From assembly GCF_040717445.1 (NCBI RefSeq), contig NZ_JBFEFL010000001.1:868001-932000 (forward strand): DNA of 64,000 bases, in the 5' to 3' direction. Under the pieces are notes generated by a model. The model was given only the letters and a program-made list of their open reading frames with translations, made no database searches and was not told where the DNA came from. Positions 40,447 through 48,630 of this stretch are shown here, one piece after another. The stretch is from Qipengyuania sp. JC766 (GTDB lineage: Bacteria > Pseudomonadota > Alphaproteobacteria > Sphingomonadales > Sphingomonadaceae). Numbering within the stretch: the first letter of the stretch is position 1; each line of letters opens with the position of its first letter. A program made the position numbers and the translations under genes.

Positions 40447-40556
40447 GTCATTGGTCTTGCCCGGACGGTGACCGTCCCGCCTGCGCCATGGCCTCTCGGC
40501 CAAGTATGTTGACGCAGGGAACCGCGCTGGACGCGGCGGGCTACTCCCCAGATGAC
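40447..40556 (-). promoter_or_regulatory. yybP-ykoY manganese riboswitch
   Basis: On the minus strand the RNA opens GTCATC-TGGGGAGTAG, contains GCGTCAACATACTTGG and closes GGCAAGACC-AATGAC. GGGGAGUAG, the GUCAACAUAC internal segment and CAAGACC are conserved parts of this Mn2+-sensing aptamer. The outer stem GTCAT/ATGAC plus TGG/CCA closes it, and CCCGCC/GGCGGG forms an inner stem. Binding of Mn2+ is expected to switch on the GDT1-family exporter downstream. Confidence 0.88.
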
Positions 40557-40677
40557 GGGCGCCCGGTATCAGGCGAACGTTGCGATGGCAACGGGGTGGT
40601 CAGTAGCCCATCAGTCCGACGCGTTCCCGGTATAATCGGGAACCCGCGCCTACCCGACGACCATCCTTCCCGCGCGA

Positions 40678-40998
40678 CTATGCCGGCGTGGAAATCTTCA
40701 TCAGGACCAAGCCGGATACGATGAGCACGGCTGCGCAGACCCTGGCGAACGTCAGGGCTTCCCCGAAATAGGCGATTCCGATGATGAAGGCACCAAGCGC
40801 CCCGATCCCGGTCCAGATCGTGTAGGCGGTACCAAGCGGCAGCAGCTTCATCGACCAGGCGAGCAGAGCGAAGCTCAGCATCATGGCGACCGCCATCGTC
40901 ACTGTCGGCCAGAACCGCGTGAATCCGTCCGACTGCTTCATGGCAGTCGCCCAGACAATTTCGAACAATCCCGCGAGAAGAAGGGCAATCCACGCCAT
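40678..40998 (-). CDS. gdx: SMR-family guanidinium exporter (Gdx/SugE type)
   Basis: 106 residues, four transmembrane helices. The essential Glu13 is present (LAGLFEIVWATAMK) and the Gdx-type segments GFTRFWPT and LPLGTAYTIWTGIGALG match E. coli SugE/Gdx more closely than EmrE. It should export guanidinium by proton exchange; some members also pass quaternary ammonium compounds. ATG 40998 has a perfect AGGAGG site. A structured leader precedes it. Confidence 0.87.
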   Translation of the reverse strand: MAWIALLLAGLFEIVWATAMKQSDGFTRFWPTVTMAVAMMLSFALLAWSMKLLPLGTAYTIWTGIGALGAFIIGIAYFGEALTFARVCAAVLIVSGLVLMKISTPA

Positions 40999-41016
40999 TA
41001 CGGCCTCCTGCAAACG

Positions 41017-41100
41017 CCGGGCCGTCCCGGTCTTGAATTCCAGAGGCGGGAACGTGGTCTCCGCGCCTATTTTCTAGCCGGAACGGCGCGAGAATTCAAG
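41017..41100 (-). promoter_or_regulatory. structured leader of gdx with an ACGG-capped hairpin
   Basis: On the transcript: CTTGAATTC (41092-41100) pairs with GAATTCAAG (41032-41040), enclosing an inner stem CGCGCC/GGCGCG. One base later comes CCGGG-ACGG-CCCGG (41017-41030). Hairpins with ACGR loops are the units of guanidine-II (mini-ykkC) riboswitches, which often control sugE/gdx, but those need two units and only one is seen here. Confidence 0.45.
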
Positions 41101-41130
41101 ATCGGCCGGTACTTTCGACGACCCGGTCTG

Positions 41131-41739
41131 TCAGTAGCCCATCAGGCTCATGACTTCCTTGCGGCTGCGCGGGTCGTCGCGGAACGCGCCCATCATGCGG
41201 CTGGTGACCATGCCGACGCCGGGCGTCCTGACGCCGCGCGCGGTCATGCAGGCGTGGCTCGCCTCGATCACCACCGCGACGCCTTCCGGGCGCAAATTGT
41301 CCCAGATGCATTGCGCGACTTCGGCGGTCAGCCGTTCCTGCACCTGGAGCCGGCGGGCGAAGCCGTGGAGGACGCGCGCCAGTTTCGAGATGCCGACCAC
41401 GAAATCGGTCGGGAGGTAGGCGATGTGCGCCTTGCCGATGATGGGCGCCATGTGGTGTTCGCAATGGCTCTGGAAGGGAATGTCCTTCAGCAGCACGATT
41501 TCGTCGTAGCCGCCTACTTCCTCGAACACGCGGGACAGATGCACGGCCGGGTCTTCCTCATAGCCCTGGCAGTATTCCTTCCACGCGCGTGCGACGCGCG
41601 ACGGCGTGTCCAGCAGCCCTTCGCGCGTCGGATCGTCGCCCGCCCATTCGATCAGGGTGCGCACGGCATCCTGCACGTGTTCGGGCACGGGCGGCTTGCC
41701 GCGGGAGACGTCTTCGTCGGGTCCGACCAGGCTGCTCAC
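41131..41739 (-). CDS. folE: GTP cyclohydrolase I
   Basis: 202 residues. It makes dihydroneopterin triphosphate, the first step to folate. Zinc ligands are visible in SHCEHHMAP and SHACMTARGV; LARVLHGFARRLQVQERLT is the conserved helix. It starts with GTG 41739, overlapping the PLD-gene stop (GTGA), and GGAGG sits eight bases upstream. Followed by the gdx leader. Confidence 0.95.
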   Translation of the reverse strand: MSSLVGPDEDVSRGKPPVPEHVQDAVRTLIEWAGDDPTREGLLDTPSRVARAWKEYCQGYEEDPAVHLSRVFEEVGGYDEIVLLKDIPFQSHCEHHMAPIIGKAHIAYLPTDFVVGISKLARVLHGFARRLQVQERLTAEVAQCIWDNLRPEGVAVVIEASHACMTARGVRTPGVGMVTSRMMGAFRDDPRSRKEVMSLMGY

Positions 41740-43289
41740 TTCTTGATCCTCCGGAACTTGTCGCGGGCACGCCGCAGGATGCTGCCCTTGCGGAAAAGCC
41801 CGCGCTTGGCAAACGGCTCGAACATCTCCTCCGGAGACTCCGGATCGAGCAGTTCGGTTTCGGACAAGGTCTGTTCGATTTCGTTCAGTTCCGGGATTTC
41901 GAACGGGCGCAATTGCCGGCTGTTGCTCTGGCCGAGGCGCGAGATGGTCTCGCACATCGAATCGGTCTCCTCCAGCAGGCGGCCGACCTCCTCCGGCTCC
42001 ACGCCGCAATGTTCGGCGAGCAGCGAACAGCGCAGGTCGCGGATGGTCTTTTCGAAGCCGCGACCGCGATTGTGCAGCCGGTCGCAATCGACGAACATGT
42101 CGCATTCGCTGTCGAGGCCCATCGACCTATTGTTCAGATTGGCCGATCCGATGCGCAGGATCCGGTCGTCCACGATCATCAGCTTTGCGTGGATGTAGAT
42201 CCAGGTGTCCCCGGTCCACGCGACATAGAGCGAGAATCGGTTCTTATGGTCGATCTCGCGCAGGGAACGCGCCAGGTCCGACCGCGCATAATCCATCGCC
42301 TGCTGTTCCAGCCAGCCTTCGGCATGCTTGGCGTGGACAATGACGATTTCGGGCGGGTCGGGCTCCTGCAGCCGTTTCGCGATCGCTTCAGCGATTCGGC
42401 GAGAGGTGAAATACTGGTTCTCGATATAGATGTACCGCTTGGCCGACGCGATCTGCGCCAGCATCAGAGTCTGCACCTCCTGGATACGCGACAGACCGCC
42501 ATATTCGGCGCGCGTGCGCGAGATGCCGACCTCGACATCGGTCATGTCCACGGCAAGGGAATCGGGCCACAGGCTGTGATCGGGCGGCCGCAGGTCTTCC
42601 AGTTCCGGCGCCCCGGCCGCTTTCCAGCGAGACCGGGCGAGATCGCCCAACGCATCGGCCACCTCGCCCTCCATCATCATGGTGATATCGTGCCAGGGAC
42701 GGTAGCTGCGCCCGCTGGGCCGCTTGCGCCGGCGGTCCTTTTCGAGATGCGCGCGCGTGTCCCACCGGTCCACCGTCAGGTCGATGCCGCCGCACACCGC
42801 CAGCTTTTCGTCGAAGACGCCCAGCTTCTGGTGATGGGTGCAGCCCACCGGGTGGCGCGTGTCGAACTTGAAGGTGATCCGGTCCTTGCGCCACATGCGC
42901 GCGACATCCATCGCCATGCTGCCGCGCAAGGCGAACTGGAAGACGGACAGGCCCCATTTGAGGAGGTTGATGTCCAGGTCGCTGCGATTGTTGGACAGCC
43001 AGAGCAGGAAGCTGCCGAGGCGCGAGGGGTATTCGCGCCGCTTGAACGGCCGCTGGTACCATCGCCTCCCCTGCGTCAGGTGGATGCGGGTGTCGAAATC
43101 CCACCCGACCAGCATGATCCGGCGCCGCGCGTTCAACATCGCCTGCTGGACGAGCTCGAAATAGCTCTCCGCGTCCACGATGACGGACAGCTTGTCCGCC
43201 CGTACGTAACGCCAGACGCCCGGCTCCACAGAGCCGTCGAACGGCTCGTCGCCCTTGCTCTCGTCCAGTTGCTGTCCCCCCTCGGCCAT
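41736..43289 (-). CDS. phospholipase D-family protein (cardiolipin-synthase-like)
   Basis: 517 residues. Two complete HKD motifs, HHQKLGVFD followed by GGIDLT, and IHAKLMIVDDRILRIGSANLNNRS, build one active site. The spacing and the RPWHDI segment resemble bacterial relatives of eukaryotic PLD and proteobacterial ClsA-like proteins. No transmembrane helix is visible. Its stop overlaps folE. Substrate (phosphatidylglycerol, phosphatidylcholine or other) not settled. Confidence 0.87.
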   Translation of the reverse strand: MAEGGQQLDESKGDEPFDGSVEPGVWRYVRADKLSVIVDAESYFELVQQAMLNARRRIMLVGWDFDTRIHLTQGRRWYQRPFKRREYPSRLGSFLLWLSNNRSDLDINLLKWGLSVFQFALRGSMAMDVARMWRKDRITFKFDTRHPVGCTHHQKLGVFDEKLAVCGGIDLTVDRWDTRAHLEKDRRRKRPSGRSYRPWHDITMMMEGEVADALGDLARSRWKAAGAPELEDLRPPDHSLWPDSLAVDMTDVEVGISRTRAEYGGLSRIQEVQTLMLAQIASAKRYIYIENQYFTSRRIAEAIAKRLQEPDPPEIVIVHAKHAEGWLEQQAMDYARSDLARSLREIDHKNRFSLYVAWTGDTWIYIHAKLMIVDDRILRIGSANLNNRSMGLDSECDMFVDCDRLHNRGRGFEKTIRDLRCSLLAEHCGVEPEEVGRLLEETDSMCETISRLGQSNSRQLRPFEIPELNEIEQTLSETELLDPESPEEMFEPFAKRGLFRKGSILRRARDKFRRIKK

Positions 43290-43300
43290 GACCGCTGCGA

Positions 43301-43792
43301 TTATTCCTTCGCTTCGGACTTCTTTTTGGGCGTCACTTCCGCGTCAGCCTTCTCTTCCTTCTTCCGGCGGTCGAAAACCTCGCGCATGTGCTCGACATCG
43401 TCCTTGTTCAGATGTTCGGCGAAATCGGGGAAGTGGTCTTCCTCTTCCTCGTTGATGTGGTGGCGATAGTCGTGGTCGAGCTGCTTGAACTTCTGCATCC
43501 ACGCGCTCGACGACATGTCCGTCGCAGCAAGATCGTTCAGCGCCTCGTTCAGTTCATGGTGTTCGGCCACGGAATGGCGAGTCTCGTCCGTGGTCGGCGG
43601 CTTGCGCAGCATGGTGGAATAGAGCGCCTGCTCTTCCGCGGCGGCGTGGCTTTTCACTTCGCGCGTGAACTGCTCGAGCAGGTCCTTGCGCTCCTCGCTC
43701 TCGCCATGCGTTTCGGCCAGCTTGTCCAGCAGCGCGCGGTGATCGTCGTGGTCCTGCTTCAGGCGTTCGAAAATGTCGGTGGAATCGGCCAT
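43301..43792 (-). CDS. hemerythrin-domain protein
   Basis: 163 residues. Iron ligands of a hemerythrin four-helix bundle are visible: HDDHRALLDKL, SHAAAEEQALY, AEHHELNEAL and HHINEEEEDHFPDF. The tail is lysine-rich. Such proteins bind O2, NO or store iron. It is 11 bases upstream of the PLD gene, probably one transcript. ATG 43792 with AGGAG upstream. Confidence 0.85.
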   Translation of the reverse strand: MADSTDIFERLKQDHDDHRALLDKLAETHGESEERKDLLEQFTREVKSHAAAEEQALYSTMLRKPPTTDETRHSVAEHHELNEALNDLAATDMSSSAWMQKFKQLDHDYRHHINEEEEDHFPDFAEHLNKDDVEHMREVFDRRKKEEKADAEVTPKKKSEAKE

Positions 43793-43900
43793 GGTTCGCT
43801 CCTCGGTCGCGCGTGGTGTCATTTCACAGGGTCAACATAAGGCAACCCGTCCGGTTCCGGCGGTACTGGTCCGGGGGCCGCGCATCGCTATATCCGGGCG

Positions 43901-44302
43901 ATGGAAAGCGAACCCCAGGCAGAGCCGAGCACGCAGACCTTCGAGAGGATCGCTCGCGAGGCGCTGGCCTCGATACCCGAGCCGATGGCGCAGCACCTGA
44001 CGGACGTGGTCCTGAAGGTGGAAGATTTCGCGACCGGGGAGCAGCTCAACTCGGTCGGCCTCTACGACAAATGGCAACTGACCGGCCTATACGAAGGGCG
44101 GCCCGTCAGCGAGCAGTCGATCTGGGACCCGTCCGACCTGCCGCCGGTCATCTCGCTGTTCCGCCGGCCCCTGCTGCGCGAATGGGAGCAGACCGGCGTG
44201 GAGCTCGACGCGCTGATTCGCCACGTGGTGATCCACGAGGCGGGCCATCATTTCGGCTTTTCGGACGACGACATGCACGCGCTGGAGGACAGCGCCGACT
44301 AG
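43901..44302 (+). CDS. minimal zinc metallopeptidase (MMP-like family)
   Basis: 133 residues. The short zincin motif is HEAGHHFGFSDDDM (His112, Glu113, His116), with the acidic residue after it as third ligand candidate, as in the small alphaproteobacterial 'metallopeptidase family protein' group. No signal peptide. Substrate unknown. Convergent with the PilZ gene. Confidence 0.82.
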   Translation: MESEPQAEPSTQTFERIAREALASIPEPMAQHLTDVVLKVEDFATGEQLNSVGLYDKWQLTGLYEGRPVSEQSIWDPSDLPPVISLFRRPLLREWEQTGVELDALIRHVVIHEAGHHFGFSDDDMHALEDSAD

Positions 44303-44324
44303 GATTGCGACTTGGGCTCGCGAC

Positions 44325-44624
44325 CTAGGCTTGGGACGCGGCGATCTGGTCCCTGATGTGTTCGAAGACGGGACCGTAGAGCGGCTGGTCGAACTCGACC
44401 CCGACCTTGCCTTCGTTGCGCCAGCGAACCGTGGCGAGCAGCGGACCGATCGGGCCGATGCGAAGGCTGATTTCCGTACCTTCGGGAAGACGACCGAACC
44501 GGTCGAAGAAGCGGCAGCCCTCTTCGGTGAGGTCGAGGATCTCGACGTCGCGTGCGGCTCCGGTGCCGCGCCGGTAACGGCCGGTGACGGAGATTTCGGT
44601 ACGTTCTGTTCTGCGGGTTCCCAT
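44325..44624 (-). CDS. PilZ-domain c-di-GMP-binding protein
   Basis: 99 residues, a bare PilZ domain. The RxxxR motif is Arg4-x3-Arg8 (GTRRTERTEI) and the second motif is DLTEEG (31-36, threonine in place of the usual serine). Binding of c-di-GMP is likely. No output domain, so it probably acts through a partner. ATG 44624. Confidence 0.82.
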   Translation of the reverse strand: MGTRRTERTEISVTGRYRRGTGAARDVEILDLTEEGCRFFDRFGRLPEGTEISLRIGPIGPLLATVRWRNEGKVGVEFDQPLYGPVFEHIRDQIAASQA

Positions 44625-44827
44625 GTTCGGAACAAACCATAATTGAGAGGACGGGGGAAGCCGGCTCATAGCGTGCCTGCGATATGCAGGGGTTAATTGC
44701 CGTGCTGAATCGCGCGTTACCGGAGACGGTTTTGCGTGCCTCGGCAAAAGAATTCGCCACCGCCCTCGCCATCGTTTCGCGATGGTCGGCAAGGCGCGAA
44801 TCCGGCGCGCGACCTTCCCCGGAAACC

Positions 44828-44864
44828 AAAAAAGCCCACCCCTGTCGCCAGGGATGGGCTTTTT
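44828..44864 (-). terminator. terminator of tRNA-Arg
   Basis: On the minus strand AAAAAGCCCA and CCCTG pair with CAGGG and TGGGCTTTTT with one mismatch and loop GCGA, ending in a T-run directly behind the tRNA CCA end. Confidence 0.85.
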
Positions 44865-44865
44865 A

Positions 44866-44942
44866 TGGCGCGCCCGGAAGGATTCGAACCTCCGACCGCC
44901 TGGTTCGTAGCCAGGTACTCTATCCAGCTGAGCTACGGGCGC
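44866..44942 (-). tRNA. tRNA-Arg (anticodon ACG)
   Basis: Full cloverleaf on the minus strand: acceptor GCGCCCG/CGGGCGC, D-arm GCTC...GAGT, anticodon loop CTACGAA, T-arm GGAGG-TTCGAAT-CCTTC with one G-T pair, discriminator G and encoded CCA (44866-44868). Confidence 0.98.
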
Positions 44943-44953
44943 GTTGAGCGGGC

Positions 44954-44982
44954 CAATTAGGAGGGCTGGACGACTATGGCAA
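44954..44982 (-). promoter_or_regulatory. promoter of tRNA-Arg
   Basis: On minus: TTGCCA (44977-44982), 17-base spacer, TAATTG (44954-44959), 11 bases before the mature tRNA. The -35 is identical to that of the tRNA-Asn promoter. It begins just past the mutT stop codon. Confidence 0.5.
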
Positions 44983-44986
44983 GCCT

Positions 44987-45409
44987 TCAGATGCCGAATT
45001 CTCGGCGCAGCTGCGACAGGAGCTTCACGTCGAGCGGCGGCATGGGCAATTCCTCTATCTCCGCCGGCCCGAACCAGTCCACCCGTCCCCCTTCCAGCGA
45101 GCGAGGCGTGCCTTCCCACCGGCGGGCGCTGTAAAGGAGTATGACAATCGGCACGCGCCCCGGTTGCCCGGCGTGATCGGCCATCCCCACCGGTTCCAGA
45201 TCATCTGGTCGGATCGCGATATCCAGCTCCTCAAGCACTTCCCGAATAAGAGCTTCCCGTGGTTTTTCAGTGACTTCCACCTTGCCGCCGGGAAATTCCC
45301 ACAGGCCTGCATGCGCCTTTCCGGGCGGCCTGCACTGCATGAGCCACCGCCCGTCACCGTTCCTGAGGGCGAGCGCGACCACCGGGATCCATGTCGGATT
45401 ATTTTCCAT
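44987..45409 (-). CDS. mutT: MutT-type NUDIX hydrolase (8-oxo-dGTP diphosphatase)
   Basis: 140 residues. The NUDIX box is GGKVEVTEKPREALIREVLE followed by ELDI (G-x5-E-x7-RE-x2-EE), with Asp where most members have Gly. LWEFPGGK and the late WFGPAEI segment fit MutT. It cleans oxidised GTP/dGTP pools. ATG 45409 gives the usual length. Confidence 0.9.
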   Translation of the reverse strand: MENNPTWIPVVALALRNGDGRWLMQCRPPGKAHAGLWEFPGGKVEVTEKPREALIREVLEELDIAIRPDDLEPVGMADHAGQPGRVPIVILLYSARRWEGTPRSLEGGRVDWFGPAEIEELPMPPLDVKLLSQLRREFGI

Positions 45410-45493
45410 CTCGATGCGCTCTTTCAACCTTTTCTTAATCGGTCGGCGCGAAATGGGGGGCAGATCAGCAACGGTCGGATGGGGAAAAACATA

Positions 45494-45694
45494 ATGAGCA
45501 ATCCGCTTACCCTGAGAAGGTTCTTGCGCGACGAAAGTGGCGCAACGGCCGTCGAATACGGGCTGATCGTGTCCTTGATCGTCATCGCGATGGTCGGTGC
45601 TCTCGAATCCGTAGCGAACGAGAATACCGGTCTGTGGGGCCGCGTGTCGAGCACGGTAGTGGATGTGATCGGCCACTCCGGTGACGAAGCCTAG
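45494..45694 (+). CDS. Flp-type pilin (divergent copy)
   Basis: 66 residues. The short positively charged leader (MSNPLTLRRFLRDESG) ends at the prepilin cleavage motif G-ATAVEYGL, followed by one hydrophobic helix. The C-terminal tail (VIGHSGDEA) differs from the second copy. Secretion needs a tad/cpa system, which is not in this window. Confidence 0.88.
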   Translation: MSNPLTLRRFLRDESGATAVEYGLIVSLIVIAMVGALESVANENTGLWGRVSSTVVDVIGHSGDEA

Positions 45695-45807
45695 GCCGTT
45701 CGCGCTTAGGAAATTGTCAAGGGTTCCGATCTAAATACGCAAACGCTCTTTCCGCTGATTTGACCTTGGAAAGGGTCGGGTACCGAAGACCAAACCAGGA
45801 GACTACA

Positions 45808-45981
45808 ATGACCTTCTTCAACAAGCTTGCCCGCGACGAGCAGGGCGCCACCGCCATCGAATACGGCCTGATCGCCGCTCTGATCGCCGTCGCCGCCATC
45901 ACCGCCATGCAGGGCCTGGGCAACCAGCTTTCCGGCACCTTCGGCGAAGTGTCGACCAAGATGGCGAACGAAGGCGAATAA
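45808..45981 (+). CDS. Flp-type pilin
   Basis: 57 residues: leader MTFFNKLARDEQG, cleavage before ATAIEYGLIAALIAVAAITA, short acidic tail. ATG 45808 has AGGAGA ten bases upstream. The major-pilin-like tail and the strong terminator behind it suggest this copy is the highly expressed one. 113 bases separate the two pilin genes. Confidence 0.92.
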   Translation: MTFFNKLARDEQGATAIEYGLIAALIAVAAITAMQGLGNQLSGTFGEVSTKMANEGE

Positions 45982-46006
45982 GCCTCGCTATCAAGCCAAA
46001 AAGAAG

Positions 46007-46036
46007 GGCGGCGGGAGAAATCCCGCCGCCTTTTTT
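46007..46036. terminator. bidirectional terminator between flp and the M48 gene
   Basis: GGCGGCGGGA / TCCCGCCGCC with a GAAA tetraloop, then six T on the plus strand (46031-46036). On the minus strand CTTCTTTTT follows, so it also serves the M48 protease gene. Confidence 0.92.
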
Positions 46037-46040
46037 GTGC

Positions 46041-47513
46041 CTAGCGCGCGCGTACCACGACCTTGACCCGCTGCCCGACCTGCAGCGCGTCGCTCGAGCC
46101 CAGGCCGTTCAGGACCCTGAACCGGGCGACCTGGTTATCCGCATAGGCCATCTGACGTGCCACCGATGCCACGGTGTCGCCGCTGCGCACGGTATAGATG
46201 TCGATCCGGCGCGGGACGATCGCCTGCGCTTCGGCGGCACTGATCCGCCGCATCGAATTGAACATCGGGGTAAACACGTCCGCCCTGCCCGCCTGCGTTA
46301 TCGCGGCGAAGTGATAGGCCTGACTGTTCGAGAATTCGTAGGCGAAGACGACCACGTCGACCTGGCTGCTGCCATTGTTCACCCGGGCCGTTCCGTAGGC
46401 GGCGGGAATGCCGTTGACCGTGGTGCGCTGGATGCTCTGCGGGGCGAGGCGCTGCTGCTGCCCGCCCAGTTCGGTGAAGACCCCACGGATGTAGCTGTCG
46501 ATATTGCCGTTATAGGGCCGCAGCGCCAGTTGCGCCTTGCCGCTCTGGCCGTTGATGGAAACAGCGCTGGTGCCGTTCACCATGTAGAAGCCCTGCGGCG
46601 CGGTGAAGGCGAGGCGCAGGTCGGGATGGAGGAACTGCCGCCCCTCGATGACCCCCTGCGCCGGATCGTCGCCGTACAGCAGGCCGTCGATGCTGGTCAT
46701 GAAGGTATCGCGATTGGTCACGCCCGTCGCCGTGCCGGCCAGCGCCAGCGCCTCGCGCACGCGCGATGCGGGGTCCGGGTGGGTCGACGCCCATTCGGGA
46801 ATCGTCGCATTGTCGCGGCCCTGCAGCTGCGCATCGAGCTGCGTCTGCGCGGCGAGGCTGGCGAGCACCGTACCCATGGCCTTGGGATCGTAACCCGCGC
46901 GCGTCAGGTACTGCACGCCGAGCGCATCGGCCTCGCTTTCCTGGCTGCGCGAATAGCTGAGCGTCAGCAGCTGCGAACCTTGCAGGAAGCCGCGCGACAG
47001 CGTGTTGCCCAGACCGCTGTCGCCCAGCACCACGCCCGAAAGGATGGCACCGAGGGCGCCGAAAATCTGGTTCTGCTGCGCATTGGCCTGCCGCCGCTGG
47101 GCGTGGCGCGCTGCGACGTGCCCGACCTCGTGCCCCATCACAGCGGCCAGTTCCGCCTCGTTGTTCATCAGGCCGACCAGCTGGCGCGTCGTGTAGACGT
47201 AGCCGCCCGGAATGGCGAAGGCGTTGTTGACCGGGCTGTTGAGCACGGAAACAGTGAAATCGGACCGCGCGTTCGCGAGGCCCGACTGGACAGCGATGTT
47301 CTGTCCCACGCTCTGGATATAGCTGGAGCCGGGGCCCTGATAGGTGCCGCCGAATTCGGACAGCAGCTGCGGATGGTATTCCGCCCCCTGCGCCGCTTCC
47401 TGCTGGGTGATCGGGGTGTTGGCACTGGGAATGTTGCCCACGCCCATGCAGCCCGAAAGGGCCAGTGGCAGAGTGGCGGCGGCGGCCAGGATGGCGGATC
47501 GGATGCGCGGCAT
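46041..47513 (-). CDS. M48-family lipoprotein metalloprotease with C-terminal LysM-like domain
   Basis: 490 residues. Lipoprotein signal with lipobox LSGC. Zinc motif HEVGH in AAVMGHEVGHVAARH and the third ligand in ESEADALG define M48 (BepA/LoiP-like). The C-terminus (YTVRSGDTVASVARQM ... VLNGL) looks like a LysM peptidoglycan-binding unit. Likely an outer-membrane-anchored periplasmic quality-control protease. ATG 47513. Confidence 0.93.
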   Translation of the reverse strand: MPRIRSAILAAAATLPLALSGCMGVGNIPSANTPITQQEAAQGAEYHPQLLSEFGGTYQGPGSSYIQSVGQNIAVQSGLANARSDFTVSVLNSPVNNAFAIPGGYVYTTRQLVGLMNNEAELAAVMGHEVGHVAARHAQRRQANAQQNQIFGALGAILSGVVLGDSGLGNTLSRGFLQGSQLLTLSYSRSQESEADALGVQYLTRAGYDPKAMGTVLASLAAQTQLDAQLQGRDNATIPEWASTHPDPASRVREALALAGTATGVTNRDTFMTSIDGLLYGDDPAQGVIEGRQFLHPDLRLAFTAPQGFYMVNGTSAVSINGQSGKAQLALRPYNGNIDSYIRGVFTELGGQQQRLAPQSIQRTTVNGIPAAYGTARVNNGSSQVDVVVFAYEFSNSQAYHFAAITQAGRADVFTPMFNSMRRISAAEAQAIVPRRIDIYTVRSGDTVASVARQMAYADNQVARFRVLNGLGSSDALQVGQRVKVVVRAR

Positions 47514-47676
47514 GGAAGTCTCCCCTAGACGGATTCGAATACGGGCGACCCACCACCGCCCGACAGGGCAGGCGAATTGTTTCCGCCCGCCGATGATGGT
47601 CTGACAACCGCGCTTTTTGTGGAATGTTCCCCGTAAGGGGAGCTTCGCCCGTGGCGGACTTTCGAAGCGAGCCGCC

Positions 47677-48621
47677 TCAGCCCGCCATCTGGAGGAAACG
47701 GTCTTCGCGCATCTTGCGGATCGTATCGGCATCCTTCGCCCTGAGCGCGTCGATCTCCTCGACCAGCGCCGCTTTAAGCGATGCGATCGCGGCCGGCTTG
47801 TCCCGGTGTGCGCCGCCCATCGGTTCGGGCACGATCCGGTCGATCACACCGAGGCGCTTCAGGTCCTGCGCCGTGACTTTCATCGCCGCCGCGGCGTCCG
47901 ACGCATTATCGGCCGTGCGCCACAGGATCGAGGCGCAGCCTTCGGGCGAAATGACCGAATAGACGGCATGTTCGAACATCAGCACGCGTTCGGCGCTGGC
48001 GAGTGCGACCGCGCCGCCCGATCCGCCTTCGCCCACGATCGCCGCCACCATGGGCACCGGCAGGCCCAGGCAGGCCTCCGTCGCGCGGGCGATCGCTTCG
48101 GCCTGACCGCGTTCCTCCGCTTCGATACCCGGAAACGCGCCCGAGGTATCGACCAGCGTGACGACCGGCAGGCCGAACCGGCCGGCCAGTTCCATCAGGC
48201 GGATCGCCTTGCGGTAGCCTTCCGGCTTGCCCATGCCGAAATTGTGCCGGATGCGGCTTTGCGTGTCGTTGCCCTTCTCGTGACCGATCGCCATGACCCG
48301 GCGGCCATCCAGCATCGCGAAACCGCCGATGATCGCCTGGTCGTCGGCAAAGGCACGGTCCCCGCCCAGCGGCAGGAACTCGTCGAACATGTGTTCCACG
48401 AAGTCCGCGAAATGCGGCCGTTCGGGATGGCGGGCGACCTGCGTCTTCTGCCACGGCGTCAGCGACCCGTAGAGCGAGGCAAGCATGTCCGCGCTCTTGG
48501 CTTCGAGCCGTTCGAGCTCGTCCGAAATATCGACTTCGTCGTCACCCGCGGCATCGCGCAGTTCGGCGATGCGGGTTTCGAGCTGCGCGACGGGTTTCTC
48601 GAATTCGAGGAATGATCTCAT
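47677..48621 (-). CDS. accA: acetyl-CoA carboxylase carboxyltransferase subunit alpha
   Basis: 314 residues. First step of fatty-acid synthesis. Family segments: [11 protein letters not shown], the HPERPH region, [28 protein letters not shown] and [12 protein letters not shown]. Lies ten bases after xerD on the same strand, as in many sphingomonads. Confidence 0.97.
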   Translation of the reverse strand: MRSFLEFEKPVAQLETRIAELRDAAGDDEVDISDELERLEAKSADMLASLYGSLTPWQKTQVARHPERPHFADFVEHMFDEFLPLGGDRAFADDQAIIGGFAMLDGRRVMAIGHEKGNDTQSRIRHNFGMGKPEGYRKAIRLMELAGRFGLPVVTLVDTSGAFPGIEAEERGQAEAIARATEACLGLPVPMVAAIVGEGGSGGAVALASAERVLMFEHAVYSVISPEGCASILWRTADNASDAAAAMKVTAQDLKRLGVIDRIVPEPMGGAHRDKPAAIASLKAALVEEIDALRAKDADTIRKMREDRFLQMAG

Positions 48622-48630
48622 CGCGTCCAG

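Noticed and set aside
41031-41100. Second ACGR hairpin completing a guanidine-II riboswitch
   Set aside because: The only other ACG near there (GACCACGTTCC) is not in a tetraloop closed by a stem, so a canonical mini-ykkC cannot be claimed.
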